Source: Pterois miles (Eukaryota; Chordata; Actinopteri; Perciformes; Scorpaenidae). From it: 64,000 nucleotides of DNA. Under the pieces are notes generated by a model. That model did no database searches. It was not told the DNA's origin and was given only the letters and a program-made list of their open reading frames with translations. Made by a program: the position numbers and the translations under genes. The DNA lies in the NCBI GenBank assembly GCA_947000775.1, contig CAMQGK010000334.1:2234001-2298000 (forward strand). Reading direction: 5' to 3'. This document shows positions 1 through 10,990 of this stretch, piece after piece; the stretch's first letter is position 1, and each line of letters opens with the position of its first letter.

Positions 1-1284
1 TACATGTATGAAAATGCAGTACCAGCAGGGGGCAAAACAACCACTCACTTAGGTTTAGGAAAAACGTCATCGTTGGTCTTAAAATAAGTATGATAACTGA
101 GTATGATATGTACAGAAACAGCGTAACACATTTATAGAATAACACATTACAAACGTCACCAAAAATCACTTAGTTTACAAAACACCGGTTACTGGTTGAA
201 AGTCCTGTGTTAGTTGGATCCATCCACCTCCCTTCTCACCCACCATAAATGGTCTTTCTCCCATTTTATTCTGTCGCTACCTCTCAGTGTACACGACTAC
301 ATGGCCTACAAATGACACACCTAAAGCAAGAACAGCATTCTTATTACACGTTTTAGTCACACTTTATAAAGGTTTATAGGTTTAAATAGCTTAAGTAATA
401 GTTAATATATCATTAATTAATGCTTACAGTCATTGTAAGAACAAAGTCTGGGTTATTAGGTTGTGGTTGGTGTTTTTCCTCAGACGCTTGCTTCTTTTTA
501 GCTTTTGAGTTCATCAAGAAGACGCCTCCAACTGATCATTTGGCAGCTTGTCACCCGCTTGTCAAAAGCTTTCTTAATTACATATTAGTATACAGATTTG
601 CTGGCCTCTTAGAAAATAGAAAATTCATTTTATGTCATTATTAACGTTTATTATTACTGACATTCATAACTGCATTGTTACAAAGTACAAGTCTTGTATA
701 TTACTCAAAGATGCTTTTAAGTGGCTTTAACTGACTGATACAGTGTCAGTGAATGATTAATTAATATTAATAAAACCATTAATTACAATTTCTAAACTCT
801 TTATGAAGGTGGTATCAATATTTTTTCATAATCAGAGGGGTCTCTTACTTTTTAAGAACCCAAAGAACAAATTTAGTGACATAAAACTGAAACTGAAAGG
901 TCTGACTAAGACAAGCTCTCGGCATGTCAGAAGTCGTGGAGGAAAATCAACCCTTTCAGTCAGCCCAGATTTCCCACACATGTCCAATATCACATTTCAA
1001 TCCGAGATTGGAGCGTCGGCTTTCATACAGTATCCATACAGTACTAATCATCATGTAATATCACATTACAGCCCGTAATGTACATGACCAAGCCTTCGTT
1101 TGATCGTGATACGTGATTGGTTGAATATATAAGGGGGTTACAGTCTGTCTCATTTTCTGGCATCTCAGCGTTCCAGCTGAAAGGTTGCAGGTCATTTCCT
1201 TCTTCCTGAGCTTTCTTTGTGACTTCTCCTTGTCCTCTAAACCTATATTTGTAATAGAAGCTTCTACCTAGTACACAAACAGTG

Positions 1285-1333
<49 letters not shown>

Positions 1334-1898
1334 GTGGGAAGCCAACGTATATCCATGTCATATACTGTAGGAAGACAATCAATTATTCATGTAGGACAAG
1401 AGGATTTTTTTATATTTTTCTTCTTTTGATGTGAAATGAATACAGAGCCCATATCACTTTCATTTCCTGCATCTCTCTCTCTCTCTCTCTCTCTGTCTCC
1501 CTCTCTCTCCGTCACAGATGCCTGCATTACACAACCTCCATGACAGATTTCCTGATTCATGGATGAGAGAAAAAGATTAGTTTCAAAGGGAATATAATGA
1601 ATGTAAACAGTGTTGTACTTTGTAATGGCTTACATTAATATAAAACCCGTTCCTGCTCTGCCATTGTACCAGTCTTTGCTTGGTGACAGTAATTTCGCAT
1701 TGTGTGTGCCGGGTTGCTGTAACTCACTTTTACAAGGCAAGACACTCACTTTTTTTCTTCTCTAGTGGACATCAGCCAGATAAATTGGAGCAGACTGGGT
1801 GTGCTGTGAAAATGACTAATTGGCAATAGTGTACGTGGCATAATGTGTGACTTGTTCATTTGTCAGTGTATTAAAATGTCACTTCTGTGTGTGTGCAG
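1..1898 (+). other. ntrk2: ntrk2 intron sequence upstream of the first visible kinase exon
   Basis: This is non-coding sequence ending in the acceptor gtgtgtgtgcag at 1898. It holds a degenerate copy of a dispersed repeat around 30-180 (core ttaggtttaggaaaaacgtc, seen again near 3230, 11890 and 31460), a CA array at 1287-1331 and a CT array at 1472-1494. The short open frames here show no recognisable protein. The exon carrying the glycine loop and the ATP-binding lysine (VAVK) must lie upstream of the window. Confidence 0.8.
1287..1331. repeat. (CA)n microsatellite
   Basis: About 45 bp of CA in the first ntrk2 intron. Confidence 0.95.
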
Positions 1899-2071
1899 AC
1901 ACTTAAAGAGGCCAGTGAAAATGCCAGGAAGGATTTCCACCGTGAGGCTGAGCTGCTGACCAACCTTCAGCACGAACACATTGTCACTTTCTATGGAGTG
2001 TGTGTGGAGAGCGACCCGCTCATCATGGTGTTTGAGTACATGAAACATGGAGACCTCAACAAGTTCCTCAG
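1899..2071 (+). CDS. ntrk2: ntrk2 (TrkB) kinase exon: helix C to hinge
   Basis: TrkB is the receptor tyrosine kinase for BDNF and NT-4, acting at the neuronal plasma membrane. This exon encodes 57 codons plus two bases, starting in phase 0 at TLKEASENARKDFHREAELL and ending with NKFL plus the first two bases of an Arg codon. It contains the helix-C glutamate (in FHREAELL), which pairs with the ATP-binding lysine of the preceding exon. It also contains the beta-4/beta-5 strands and the hinge LIMVFEYMKHGDL with a Phe gatekeeper. It is nearly identical to human TrkB, with few substitutions such as KE for KD. The acceptor is a good pyrimidine/TG-rich cag. The donor is not GT: the exon ends CTCAG and the intron begins GCACGG. 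The reading frame continues open into the intron, so the exon end was set by phase and by homology to FLR|AHGPDAV. Confidence 0.95.
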
Positions 2072-2183
2072 GCACGGCTCTTTTCTTCATTACTTCAACA
2101 GCAGAAGTTTCCTCTGCTATTTTAACGACTCCAGCAAACAATACCTGGGCCCATGTGACAACTCTCCACCCGTTCCCTTGCAG
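2072..2183 (+). other. ntrk2: 112-bp GC-AG intron within the ntrk2 kinase domain
   Basis: The intron is fixed by phase: the exon ends with AG, and the next exon begins G GCT CAC GGT, giving R-A-H-G as in human TrkB. The first two bases are GC (CAG|GCACGG) and the last are cccttgcag. No GT near the junction keeps both the frame and the conserved residues. At 112 bp it is by far the smallest ntrk2 intron here (the others are about 1.4, 11.1 and 2.6 kb). Its length is not a multiple of three, so retention would shift the frame before the catalytic loop. Confidence 0.85.
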
Positions 2184-2339
2184 GGCTCACGGTCCGGATG
2201 CAGTTCTGATGGCAGAGGGCCAGACCACCAGACCTGTGGAGCTGACCCAGTCTCAGATGCTGCACATCGCCCAGCAGATAGCATCTGGCATGGTCTACCT
2301 GGCATCACAGCACTTTGTGCACCGCGACCTGGCCACCAG
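2184..2339 (+). CDS. ntrk2: ntrk2 (TrkB) kinase exon: insert and catalytic loop
   Basis: This 156-bp exon is entered in phase 2 and left in phase 2. It encodes AHGPDAVLMAEG, a short polar insert, then ELTQSQMLHIAQQIASGMVY, LASQHF and the catalytic loop VHRDLATR. The HRD aspartate is the catalytic base. VLMAEG followed by ELTQSQML is diagnostic of TrkB; TrkC carries a different, longer insert. The insert (GQTTRPVE) is about two residues longer than in human TrkB, as I recall it. The donor is AG|GTTTGT. Asn of HRDLATRN falls in the next exon. The exon is continuous in frame with both neighbours and shows no breaks. Confidence 0.95.
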
Positions 2340-2401
2340 GTTTGTCTTACACTTACTTGGCTTAAATGAACGCACCATTATAGTGAAATATATTCAGACT
2401 A

Positions 2402-2950
2402 GGGCTGTCAATTGATTAAGATATTTACCGATAATCGCAATTAATCGCATGATTATCTATAGTTAATCACAATTGATCACAAATGAATCACATATTTTTT
2501 TATCTGTTCAAAATGCATGTTAAAGGGAGATTTGTTAGGTATTTAGTATTTAGTGGGCAAATATGCTTGATTTATGCAAATGTATGAATATATTTATTAT
2601 TAATCAATTAACAACACAAAACAATAACACATGTTGTCCAGAAACCCTTACAGATTAACATAAAATATGCTCAAATCACAACATGGCAAACTGCAACACA
2701 ACAGGCAACAACAGCTGTCAGTGTGTCAGTGTGCTGACTTGACTATGACTTGATCCAAACTGCATGTGATTATCATAAAGTGGGCAAGTCTGTAAAGGGG
2801 AGACTGGTGGGTACCTATAGGACCCATTTGAAAATGAGTTTTTCTTGTCTAAATTTAGCATTTAGCGTGTTATTTAACCCTCTTTTGTGATGAGCTAGTA
2901 TGACGTTTCGTACCAATGGAAGCTTGTGCTGAAGGTCATTGTGTAATAAG
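2402..2950 (+). mobile_element. Degenerate hAT-like interspersed repeat
   Basis: It starts agggctgtcaattgattaag and continues with the AT-rich series taatcgcaattaatcgcatg and atcacaattgatcacaaatg, the pattern of a common non-autonomous fish repeat. No coding capacity is seen. The right end is approximate, since I could not identify a matching terminal repeat. It lies within the 1407-bp ntrk2 intron 2340-3746. Confidence 0.55.
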
Positions 2951-3221
2951 ACTTTATTTTCGGTCCACCAGTTGCAATGGAGTTTCACTCTTGCTTTAAA
3001 ACTCAGCCCACTACAACCTACAACCGTTATGATTGTATTATGATTGTATTCTTTGACAGCCTTAATTCAGATCCTTCTACATTTAAAGAAATACCCAATA
3101 ACGACAAAGTAAACACACACTTTTTTGAACATTTTTTGAAATGTAATAAATATAAATGTTGCAGCAGGTTCTCATCCCATACTTACTTCTGCTTTGTAAC
3201 TTTGGCGTCACCTTAGGTCTA

Positions 3222-3345
3222 GGCAATAAAACCACTACAGTTAGGATTAGAAAAAAACAACATGGTTGGGCTTAAAATTACGATGTGTTTTCAGTGAAAA
3301 TTAAACTGAACATTGCAAACATGGGACACAAACGAAGAACTGAGC
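3222..3345 (+). repeat. Dispersed repeat (accacttagttaggtttagg family), copy 2
   Basis: The sequence ggcaataaaaccactacagt followed by taggattagaaaaaaacaac, then a stretch ending in catgggacacaaacg, resembles copies at about 30-180, 11885-11960 and 31443-31560. All share a core of the form accactnagttaggtttagg followed by an A-rich run and acatcatggt-like sequence. No ORF. The class is not determined. Confidence 0.5.
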
Positions 3346-3746
3346 AACGAAGCCTCGGTATCTGACGCCCTGGAAATGAGAACCGACTGAAACCGGTTTA
3401 TGAATCGTGTTTCCTTTGGTGGCCCTTAAGATCTCTGCATGTTGTTAGACCACACTTAACAGATTCAGTCATTTGGACATAATTAATGAATGCAGAAACC
3501 AACCAAAAAACAACACAACAAAACATGTGAACCAACCAGAGATATAACGTTACTATTCAAAAACTATTAACTATAATAATCATTTCTGACGTCTAAACTT
3601 TTGTCAGGTATAATATATATAAGGTAGAGATTTAACACACTACACTGTAACTCAAGCTTCATAAAACTATTTAAACTCACCACAATATCTTGCTGTAATT
3701 ATTCTGTACTTAGTTTGTGTTTGGTTATGTGTTTGTTGTCCAACAG

Positions 3747-3831
3747 GAACTGCCTGGTGGGCGAGAATCTGCTGGTAAAGATTGGAGACTTTGGCATGTC
3801 CAGAGATGTCTACAGCACTGACTACTACAGG
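3747..3831 (+). CDS. ntrk2: ntrk2 (TrkB) kinase exon: DFG and activation-loop tyrosines
   Basis: This 85-bp exon is entered in phase 2 (one base completes Arg) and ends in phase 0. It encodes NCLVGENLLVKIGDFG and MSRDVYSTDYYR. It contains the Asn of the catalytic loop, the Mg-binding DFG aspartate and the three activation-loop tyrosines (Y-x-x-x-YY) that are trans-autophosphorylated on BDNF binding in Trk receptors. GEN rather than GAN favours TrkB over TrkC. The acceptor is ttgtccaacag and the donor is AGG|GTAGGT. An open frame continues into the intron (3832 on) but loses homology at once. Confidence 0.95.
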
Positions 3832-4934
3832 GTAGGTGTATGTGTCGATATCTTTTCTGGCCCTTCTTTTAGCCTGCCTCCTCCCTGCTGCATGGGTCCC
3901 TCTCTGCTCCTCCCCTGCATGGGCATGACTGACGGACTCCAGCCGAGTTACAGTGAGAAGTTTGCTGTGGTAGGTAGTGCAGTGAAATTAAATATAACAT
4001 ACAGCTCACTGTAATTAACTATAAGGGCAGTGAGGTTAGCCAGCATGCTTTGTTATAGGTCATACTGAGTAAAATAAGGGCGGTTTATTTGGATAACTAC
4101 TGCAGCAGTCCTGCTACTGAGGGCTGATACACATCATCACGCATTACAATATTTGCAGTCATTTTATTAAGCTGGTCTGCTCTTCACCAGACACTCCTCT
4201 AATGAAAATTATTTAGTAGAATTAAAAAGAAAGAAATAAAAAGTCAGAAACTCTCCAAAAGAAGCTTTAATGGTCATATGTGATGTTTTTTGAATGGCCA
4301 ATCACTGACAAGGTAATTATATTCAAGATTTTTTTGGTCAATATTACGTAAATAAAATATTATAATTAACTTACTTAATTTATATTATAAGACTGCCTTC
4401 GATCAGATTGTTATTTTGGCACACAGTTTTCATAGCTACAAACACACTCACACACTGAAATATTGAACATGGATACAGTTTCAAGTTCAAATTCAACTTG
4501 AAACTGCTGTTTTTTTGTTGAACATACTTAATTAGTGACACTGAAATAAGCATCCCCCAATTTATTGCATTTCTTCTGAAAAATGTATAACACATGACAA
4601 ATTTCGATTATACAAAAAACGATTATACCATGAAACAAACATGGAAGTGTTTTGCTGCAAACTGTGCATATTCTGGTTAGCTGAAAAATGTCAACGCATA
4701 GTTACTGTGGTACTTGTTTCAAATGCCAAACCACAGCATTATAAGAATATGTTTTTATTCAAATATTTTGAGCCTGTTATAAACTGTATATACAATACAG
4801 ACTACAAGGCTGCACAAACTATACTGCATATACAGATCTATTCACACTGTTGTAAGACACACATATCTCAGGGGCAATATGTAGAAAAGGCTACTCTGCA
4901 AAAAGCAAAAGGGAGAGGAAATGCTGCTGCATTT

Positions 4935-4964
4935 ATGTGTGTGTATGTATGTGTGTGTGTGTGT

Positions 4965-5018
<54 letters not shown>
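4935..5018. repeat. (GT)n microsatellite
   Basis: Imperfect then pure GT repeat of about 84 bp. It produces spurious Cys-Val and Thr-His open frames on the two strands. Confidence 0.95.
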
Positions 5019-5019
<1 letters not shown>

Positions 5020-5559
5020 GCAGGGACATTTAGCAGCTCTACATTGAGTGTCAAAATAACAGCTGTGAAGTGTGTGTGTTTTGTCCGTCCATACAGCAAT
5101 GTGTCACCTTTCCAAAAGGCCAAAATCGTGCTGATTGACTGATAGTGACTGTCCATTTTTCCTGCTCCTTCTCTGACAAACTGACAAGAGTGACAGTGAC
5201 AGAAAACTCTGAGGAGGATGGAGAACAAGTATAACTTTAGCAATAACATGCAGAAAGATGATCTATAGGCCATTTGATGGATGTATCAGTAATGCCATTG
5301 ATTGATGCATTTTATATTTGATGTAAAAACATGTCTTTGTGTTGCCACAATAAGGACTCTAGAAAAAAAGCTCAGGGTAGTTAACCAAATACAAAAAATA
5401 CATATATATGTTTTCCATTTGTTAGGAAAAGCAGATTATAGCTGCATTCAGATTTGGGTCTCTTCTCATATTTTCCATGACATATTTCACAATTACTGTT
5501 AAATTATAATTGCTGATTGTCGGTGAATGTTGCTAGTATGACATTAGCTTTCTCGCTAA

Positions 5560-6245
5560 TAGCTGAGCCAAAGGTTGTATGAGCTGAGTGGACTAGAACT
5601 CTCTCCCGCTACCAATTTGTAGCTAAGGTCTGTCCTATTTACTGGAGTAGCAACCTTAAGGTAATGATTTTTCCAGGTGTTAGCAAACCCTCAGGGTTAC
5701 CAAGGAAACAGAGTGAATGCATTGTATGAAAAAAAAAAAAAAGATTTGGGTTGCAAAACCATGGATTACAAAGAGAACTGGATACAGCATTCAAGGCCGT
5801 CTCCCATTCATTCCTATGAGTGTTCCTTAGTGGTGCAAAAAGCCAAAATGTCCCGACTGTTGAGTGATAAAATACCCGGATCATCCGGCGTTCTTCCACA
5901 TCCATTAGGCCCATAGAGAAGGCACAGTAGCCTTTAACTCTACCTTTTTTTCCTTTAACTCCACCTCCAGCCTGTGCTCCAGCCTCGGCTTGGGTCTCAG
6001 TCACATGAATGGAGGAAATAACTCTGGATTCGATATTAGTGCATTTTTCCAACTTTTAGGACCTACTCATTTAAATAAGGGCTATTTAAGCATTCATACT
6101 TTTTCCAATGTAAGTCTATGGGAAAAAGTCCTTTTGGGTCCAATGGTATCAGTTGACGGACACAGAAGTGTTAATTCTACCCTGAAAATTTGCTTCAAAG
6201 CTTGGCACTCTTCCTGGGGGCTTGTTCAAAATGCATGAAAATATA
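5560..6245 (+). repeat. Teleost-type dispersed repeat with gene-like but non-coding sequence
   Basis: Phrases such as tcccattcattcctatgagt, and tccaatgtaagtctatggga followed by aaaagtcc, recur in related form (inverted or direct) around 42400-42775 and 45115-45515, for example tttttcccatagacttacat. The short frames in it are broken and match nothing I recognise. Boundaries are approximate. Confidence 0.5.
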
Positions 6246-7374
6246 AATTAATGGTCTTCACTTTTTTTTTGGCAAGGTGTTCGTAATTAGGAATTAATGG
6301 ACCTCGCGGAGGCAACCGTCATCTGCTGAGCGTCTGGCCTCCATGTTGTCCATCAATTTCTGAATGAATATCATGGGGCACATTATACTTTTCATACACA
6401 GTAGTGGATTACAAATATTAGAACATATTTTTCCTGTTTCCCATGACTAGAAAGAGACTTTACCTATAATAAATTATTTGCTAATCATATTTCGTTGAGT
6501 TTCCCCATGACCCCAGAGCTTTTCATTGCTCTTTTAGTGAACGCCGAGATTAAATTTGGAATAACTAGTTGCATTTGGCATCAAATTAAAAAAGACTGTG
6601 GTCTCTCCTCTTTTGTACTATTTCTGTGTGACGACACACAGCAACCCCCTCCTCCTCCTCCTTCTCCTCTCCTCCATCCTTTCACCCCTCCTCAATAAAG
6701 CTAAGCGCCGAGGCTGTAGTCATGGCAACATGCGAAGGCAGTGGCGGTGAGCCTCGGAGTTGTATCCAACGTTTCTCAGGAAGAAAAGTAATCAGAGAAC
6801 TTCTGTTTAGTATGCTGAGGCAGTACTAGAGAAAGAGAGGGGGAGGGGGTGGAAGTGTGGGAGACGGAGGAGGAGGAGGGAGGGTGGCAAAGAGATGAAA
6901 GGAGAGAAAGAGCTGGAAAAGTGAGAGAGATGGAGGGAGAAGGGTGGGAGGCCAAGGGAGGGAGAAAACAAGACACAAATAAATACACAATGGGAGAAAA
7001 GGTTGTAATAGAGCTATAAAGCAACACACATGCTGAAGTGGGAGAGGAGAGAGAGGAAGCCTGTATACAGCGTACAGGACAACAACACAATACTACCGCT
7101 TCAGACATCCACAGAGCAGGAAGAGAGACACAGAAAGACAACAAGATGTGTCAAAAAAAGGCCAGAAAGGCAGACAGAGAGGAAGAAAACAGCAAAACAG
7201 ACGAGAGTTACAGTGTGGTGGGAGGTAAAACACAGAGATCCGGCCATGTTTCAGCATCCAGGAGAGGCACAGAGGTGTGTGTGGGGTGGTGAGTAGTGTT
7301 GGGACTCAGTCATGCTCTTGCGTCAGACAGGAGCAAAGATGAGTCATAGAGGAATTGGTGCACCCCTCCAGTGC

Positions 7375-7376
<2 letters not shown>

Positions 7377-7424
<48 letters not shown>
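7377..7424. repeat. (GT)n microsatellite
   Basis: Pure GT repeat of about 45 bp within the large ntrk2 intron. Confidence 0.95.
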
Positions 7425-7425
<1 letters not shown>

Positions 7426-7556
7426 GTGCTGAGAGGCGTTGAACTGAAGGGGCTGTGGTGACGTCATTGAATCCCTTGTTACACAATGAACCTGACAGGC
7501 GCTTCACAAGACAGACAGAATGCCTCGATTCAAACCTTGAGCCTTTCCAAGCAGCC

Positions 7557-7558
<2 letters not shown>

Positions 7559-7649
<91 letters not shown>

Positions 7650-7655
7650 GTGTGA
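7559..7655. repeat. (GT)n microsatellite
   Basis: About 97 bp of nearly pure GT, one of the longest dinucleotide arrays in the window. It starts about 135 bp after the previous array. Confidence 0.95.
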
Positions 7656-8099
7656 GGCTGGATTCACAGTTGGGGTGGAGGAAGGATTTATTCCTTTTCC
7701 TCCCCTAAACTGATTTCATGCCCAAATGTGTGGGATGAACAAAAATTAAATGTCTGCTTGTGTTTTAGCTGTTTTACACTGCTGACACAGAGTGTAGAAA
7801 AACACTGGCAACAAAGCCGAGCTAAACAATCTCTGCACAGTAATTTAGCTGGTGTGTTTTTTTTTTTTTTTTTTTTTTAACAGCCCATCCTCTCTGGGTC
7901 CCGACCGGTGCAGACAAACAGAATCTTAATGGAGCACCTGGAGGGGATGTAGTGGAGCAGCTATCTTGTGCGCAAAGCTGATACTGTCAGCGCATTAAAA
8001 TCTATCACACAACTGAATAAAAATAACATTTAACTGATCTCTATATACTCTTACTGTACATTACTACTATTATAATTATTATTATGTAAATACAAAACC

Positions 8100-8310
8100 A
8101 AGAGTTTACCTTTATCAAAATTATCATATACATACAGGTACATACGTGAAGTCTGACCTCTGCATTTAACCCATCCTGAGCATTTAGTAGTTGGAGTAGT
8201 AAAGCTCCAGGGGAGCAACTTGGGCTTCAGTGTGTCGCTCAAGGTCACTTTGACATGTGGACAGTAGGAGCTGGGGACAGATCCACAATCAGCACAGTCA
8301 TCTTAAAGAA
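8100..8310 (-). mobile_element. SINE-like repeat remnant
   Basis: The phrases tctgacctctgcatttaacc, ccatcctgagcatttag, ggggagcaact and tcgctcaaggtcactttgac, followed by a degenerate ggggacagatccac, match the body of a common fish SINE. In that SINE the last motif is the reverse complement of a B box (GGTTCGATCCC). The copy is degenerate, and the family name cannot be fixed from sequence alone. Confidence 0.5.
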
Positions 8311-8657
8311 AATGTATTCCATCTCCTACATCTTCCTTGGCTGCAGCTTCTCCATCAGTTCCTTGTTTATCCCGCTCAACTCACTAAGCTATAGATGCCC
8401 CCAAACCACACAAACCACAAGAAGCATAAACCTCCATCATCCCTTCTGCTGTATATTATAAACCTATATTACGTGACTTTGTTGAATATTCAGTTCTCAT
8501 TGGTCAATCATAGAGTTCTACAGTGTTATTTCTTTATAACAGACCGTTGCTATGGGCACAGTTCTGATGTCGTACTCTGGTGGACCATTTTTGTGTCAAA
8601 TTATTGATTTCTTAAGTAAGTAGCCATGTAATAAGTGGGATAATGTACAACTAGAGC

Positions 8658-9190
8658 AGGGGTGTCAAACGTACGGCTCATGTGTTTAATCCGGCCTGTG
8701 AGATGATTTTGCAAAGTATGAAAATGAGCTGCAATTTTTCAATGAAACTGCTGTTTTAAATGTGTCCACTGGATATCATAATAGCAATTCTGTTATGCAA
8801 GCAAACCGGTATAGCTGTATACCTGACAGCTGGCCCGGAGCTGCCCTGTCGTTCTGCCTATTACGTCTTCTGCTTTAAGCAGAGCAGAGCACTTGAATAA
8901 CTTGAACAAAATGCTGCAAGGGTGCAGTATTATGACAGTATATCTGCGTTCAAGTTGAAGCTGTCACACAGCTTGTGGGTGGGAGGCTGCTCTCTTTCCT
9001 CATCTGAAAGATGTGTGCGCGACCCAACATGCTGCAGACATGAAGCAGTTCAAAGATAAAATAACAGGACTATTGAGGGAGTTTGATCAACACTTTCAGA
9101 TTTTTGGTCAACTGGAGAAAGACTTCAAAGTTTTTTGCTCGCCATTCACCGTGAATACCTCTGATCTGCTCTGAAATTGTTCATGCCTTT
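8658..9190 (+). mobile_element. hAT-type DNA transposon relic
   Basis: It begins with gcaggggtgtcaaacgtacg, then gctcatg and ccggcctgtgagatgatttt. This is the typical terminus of a fish hAT (Charlie-like) element, whose inside encodes a transposase related to the hAT-derived part of GTF2IRD2. A decayed coding piece is found at 9040-9174. I did not find a convincing 3' terminal inverted repeat, so the right boundary is approximate. Confidence 0.55.
9040..9174 (+). pseudogene. hAT transposase fragment (dead)
   Basis: A 44-codon open stretch begins MKQFKDKITGLLREFDQHFQ, continues IFGQLEKDFKVFCSPFTVN and stops soon after. The pattern of a Leu-rich helix, then F-x-x-F/L-G-x-L-E-x-D-F, then VFCSPFTVN, resembles the region of hAT/GTF2IRD2-like transposases just before the dimerisation part. 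A full transposase is about 600 residues, so this is a small relic. No intact upstream BED zinc finger or downstream RNase-H-like core is present. The identification rests on remembered family resemblance and was not searched. Confidence 0.5.
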
Positions 9191-9302
9191 ATTTTTCTAG
9201 CAATAAATAGTGTAGCCCACAAGGCAGGGAATAACTCATCCCTCTTGAATAGTTTCTACCTCAGTTTGTACGGTGTGGTGAGTTAGCTCAGGATTAAGAT
9301 GT

Positions 9303-9440
9303 GGGGGGCGGCAGTAGCTGAGTCCATTGGGAATTGGTTTAGGAATCGGAGGGTCACCGGTTCAAGTCCCAACATGGACCAAGACCAACTGGTTGCTGGA
9401 GAGGTGCCAGTTTACCTCTTGGGCACTGCTGAGGTGCCCA
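9303..9440 (+). mobile_element. tRNA-derived SINE
   Basis: The head ggggcggcagtagctgagtc carries an A-box-like segment (tagctgagtccattggg). About 40 bp on comes a near-perfect B box, ggttcaagtcc, within gtcaccggttcaagtccca. This head is widespread in percomorph genomes. The tail (gaccaactggttgctggaga, ggtgccagtttacctcttgg, gcactgctgaggtgccc) is SINE body rather than tRNA. There is no cloverleaf beyond the head, so it is not a functional tRNA gene. Confidence 0.75.
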
Positions 9441-10733
9441 AGAGTTAATTATAATATATTATAATTAAATAATTATACATCATATAAAAGTGGACCGAAA
9501 AACAAGTAAACAAACCAAATCTCAAGCCAGGGTTTTGCAGGAATATGCAACGTTCCCAATTTGAAGATTTGACCAGGAAAACTACTTGCTTGTTTATTCT
9601 GTAGCAGCAATGTCAAGTCAGATTAGCTCACTATATGAGGTTTCCTCATCAGTCCTGACTTCTCGTCGTCATTCTCATGCACTAGTTCCACTTTTAGATT
9701 ATCTGACTCATGAATGACACAACAGTAAACTCTTCATCATCAGTGGCCTCAGGTACGTCTTCATTTCCAGAGCTGCTACCCTCCAGTATAACATTACCTG
9801 CTATCGCATTCATCCAGCAAAAAAACACTGGGCCTCATGCAGGAAGCCATATCAGAACAAATTTCCTCTCATTTTTGTTCATATCCACTTTACTTTCTTT
9901 TGTTATTTACAGTATAGTTATTTTGTTAGCACCCATTGATTTCAACATTTTTATATTTCTTCTCTGAGGTAAGAGAAGAATGTCCAACGCAAGGAAACAT
10001 ACGTTTTAAATTTGAGGAAATTTAGATTATTATGTGATTTTTCGGTTAGTTATAATAATAAGATTATTTAATTTGTGCGTGCCTGCAGCTCCTGAATAGC
10101 TTACATACTCTCTCTCATGCTTTTAGATACTTTTGGATTTTCCTGACACTGCATCATCAATACATCTCCATTTCACTACTGCTGTTCCTCTTCTTCTTAC
10201 ATCATTTTTTGGTGGGATCTCTCCAATTCTTGGACATGTCAGAGTATTTGCACACAGCACAACACCTGCCCTTATACTAGCGTTTAGGGGACGTTACCTA
10301 TGCTAATAATTAAAAATCGACTACATGGCTCCAAATTATGATCAAGTGGGATTCATCATTCAGCACACTTGGGTAAGAGCAGATGTGGATGTTAGGAACA
10401 TTTGGTGCATCTAGAATTGACTTCTATTATTTTTTCTCTTAAGAGAAAATATAAGAGAAATTTAAGGGAATGTTGCAGTACGAGGCCCAGTGTAGCATAC
10501 TTAGTGACTACAGGGTCTTCAGTGAAAAAGTTTTTTTTTTTTTCTTTTAAATAATTTTTCACATTTTGAAATCAGAGTATTGTTGAAAACAAATAGTTTG
10601 AGGAATACCAGGGAGTCCAGCAGCTATGGACTGGATTTTACTGTATCTGGGCCGGGCAGAACCAGCGCTTTTCTCCAGGGAATAAAGCCGACTCACACGC
10701 GCACACACACCAGCTTTCTTGGAAAGAGTTTTT

Positions 10734-10990
10734 GTTTCCATAGCAACGCAGAGGGCAATTAAGGTAGGGTTCCTGTGTAACAAAGAGTGGGCGGAGTTAG
10801 TCACAAGCCCCTCCTACACCGCATCCCATAATGCTTTCCTTTTTAACCGTCCCAGTTGCCATGGACACCAGCCTCCAGGAGGTCACTACAGAGAGCCCTC
10901 CTCTGCTTTATTTATCCTCCTTTTTTGAGGCTTTCCTGGAACACTCAGGCAACGGTCTATAGCTGAAATGATGCATATTTATAAGACGGC
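10734..10990 (+). promoter_or_regulatory. Promoter-like cluster inside the ntrk2 kinase intron (candidate)
   Basis: Two RFX X-box-like sites lie 121 bp apart: GTTTCCATAGCAAC at 10734-10747 and GTTGCCATGGACAC at 10855-10868. A GC box (gtgggcggagt) lies between them at about 10787-10797. A TATA-like element (TATTTATAAG) lies at 10976-10985, about 110 bp after the second site. A purine-rich stretch follows. The motifs are seen in the sequence; promoter or enhancer activity is inferred. It could drive an internal transcript or act as an enhancer, or it could be chance. Confidence 0.3.

Noticed and set aside
1887..2369. A single 160-codon ORF as the ntrk2 exon
   Set aside because: It reads through the 112-bp intron in the wrong frame. 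Homology stops at FLR and resumes in another frame as AHGPDAV, so two exons are correct.
9330..9372. Possible tRNA gene
   Set aside because: A and B boxes are present, but there is no acceptor stem or anticodon arm. The sequence continues into SINE body, so it is a SINE head.
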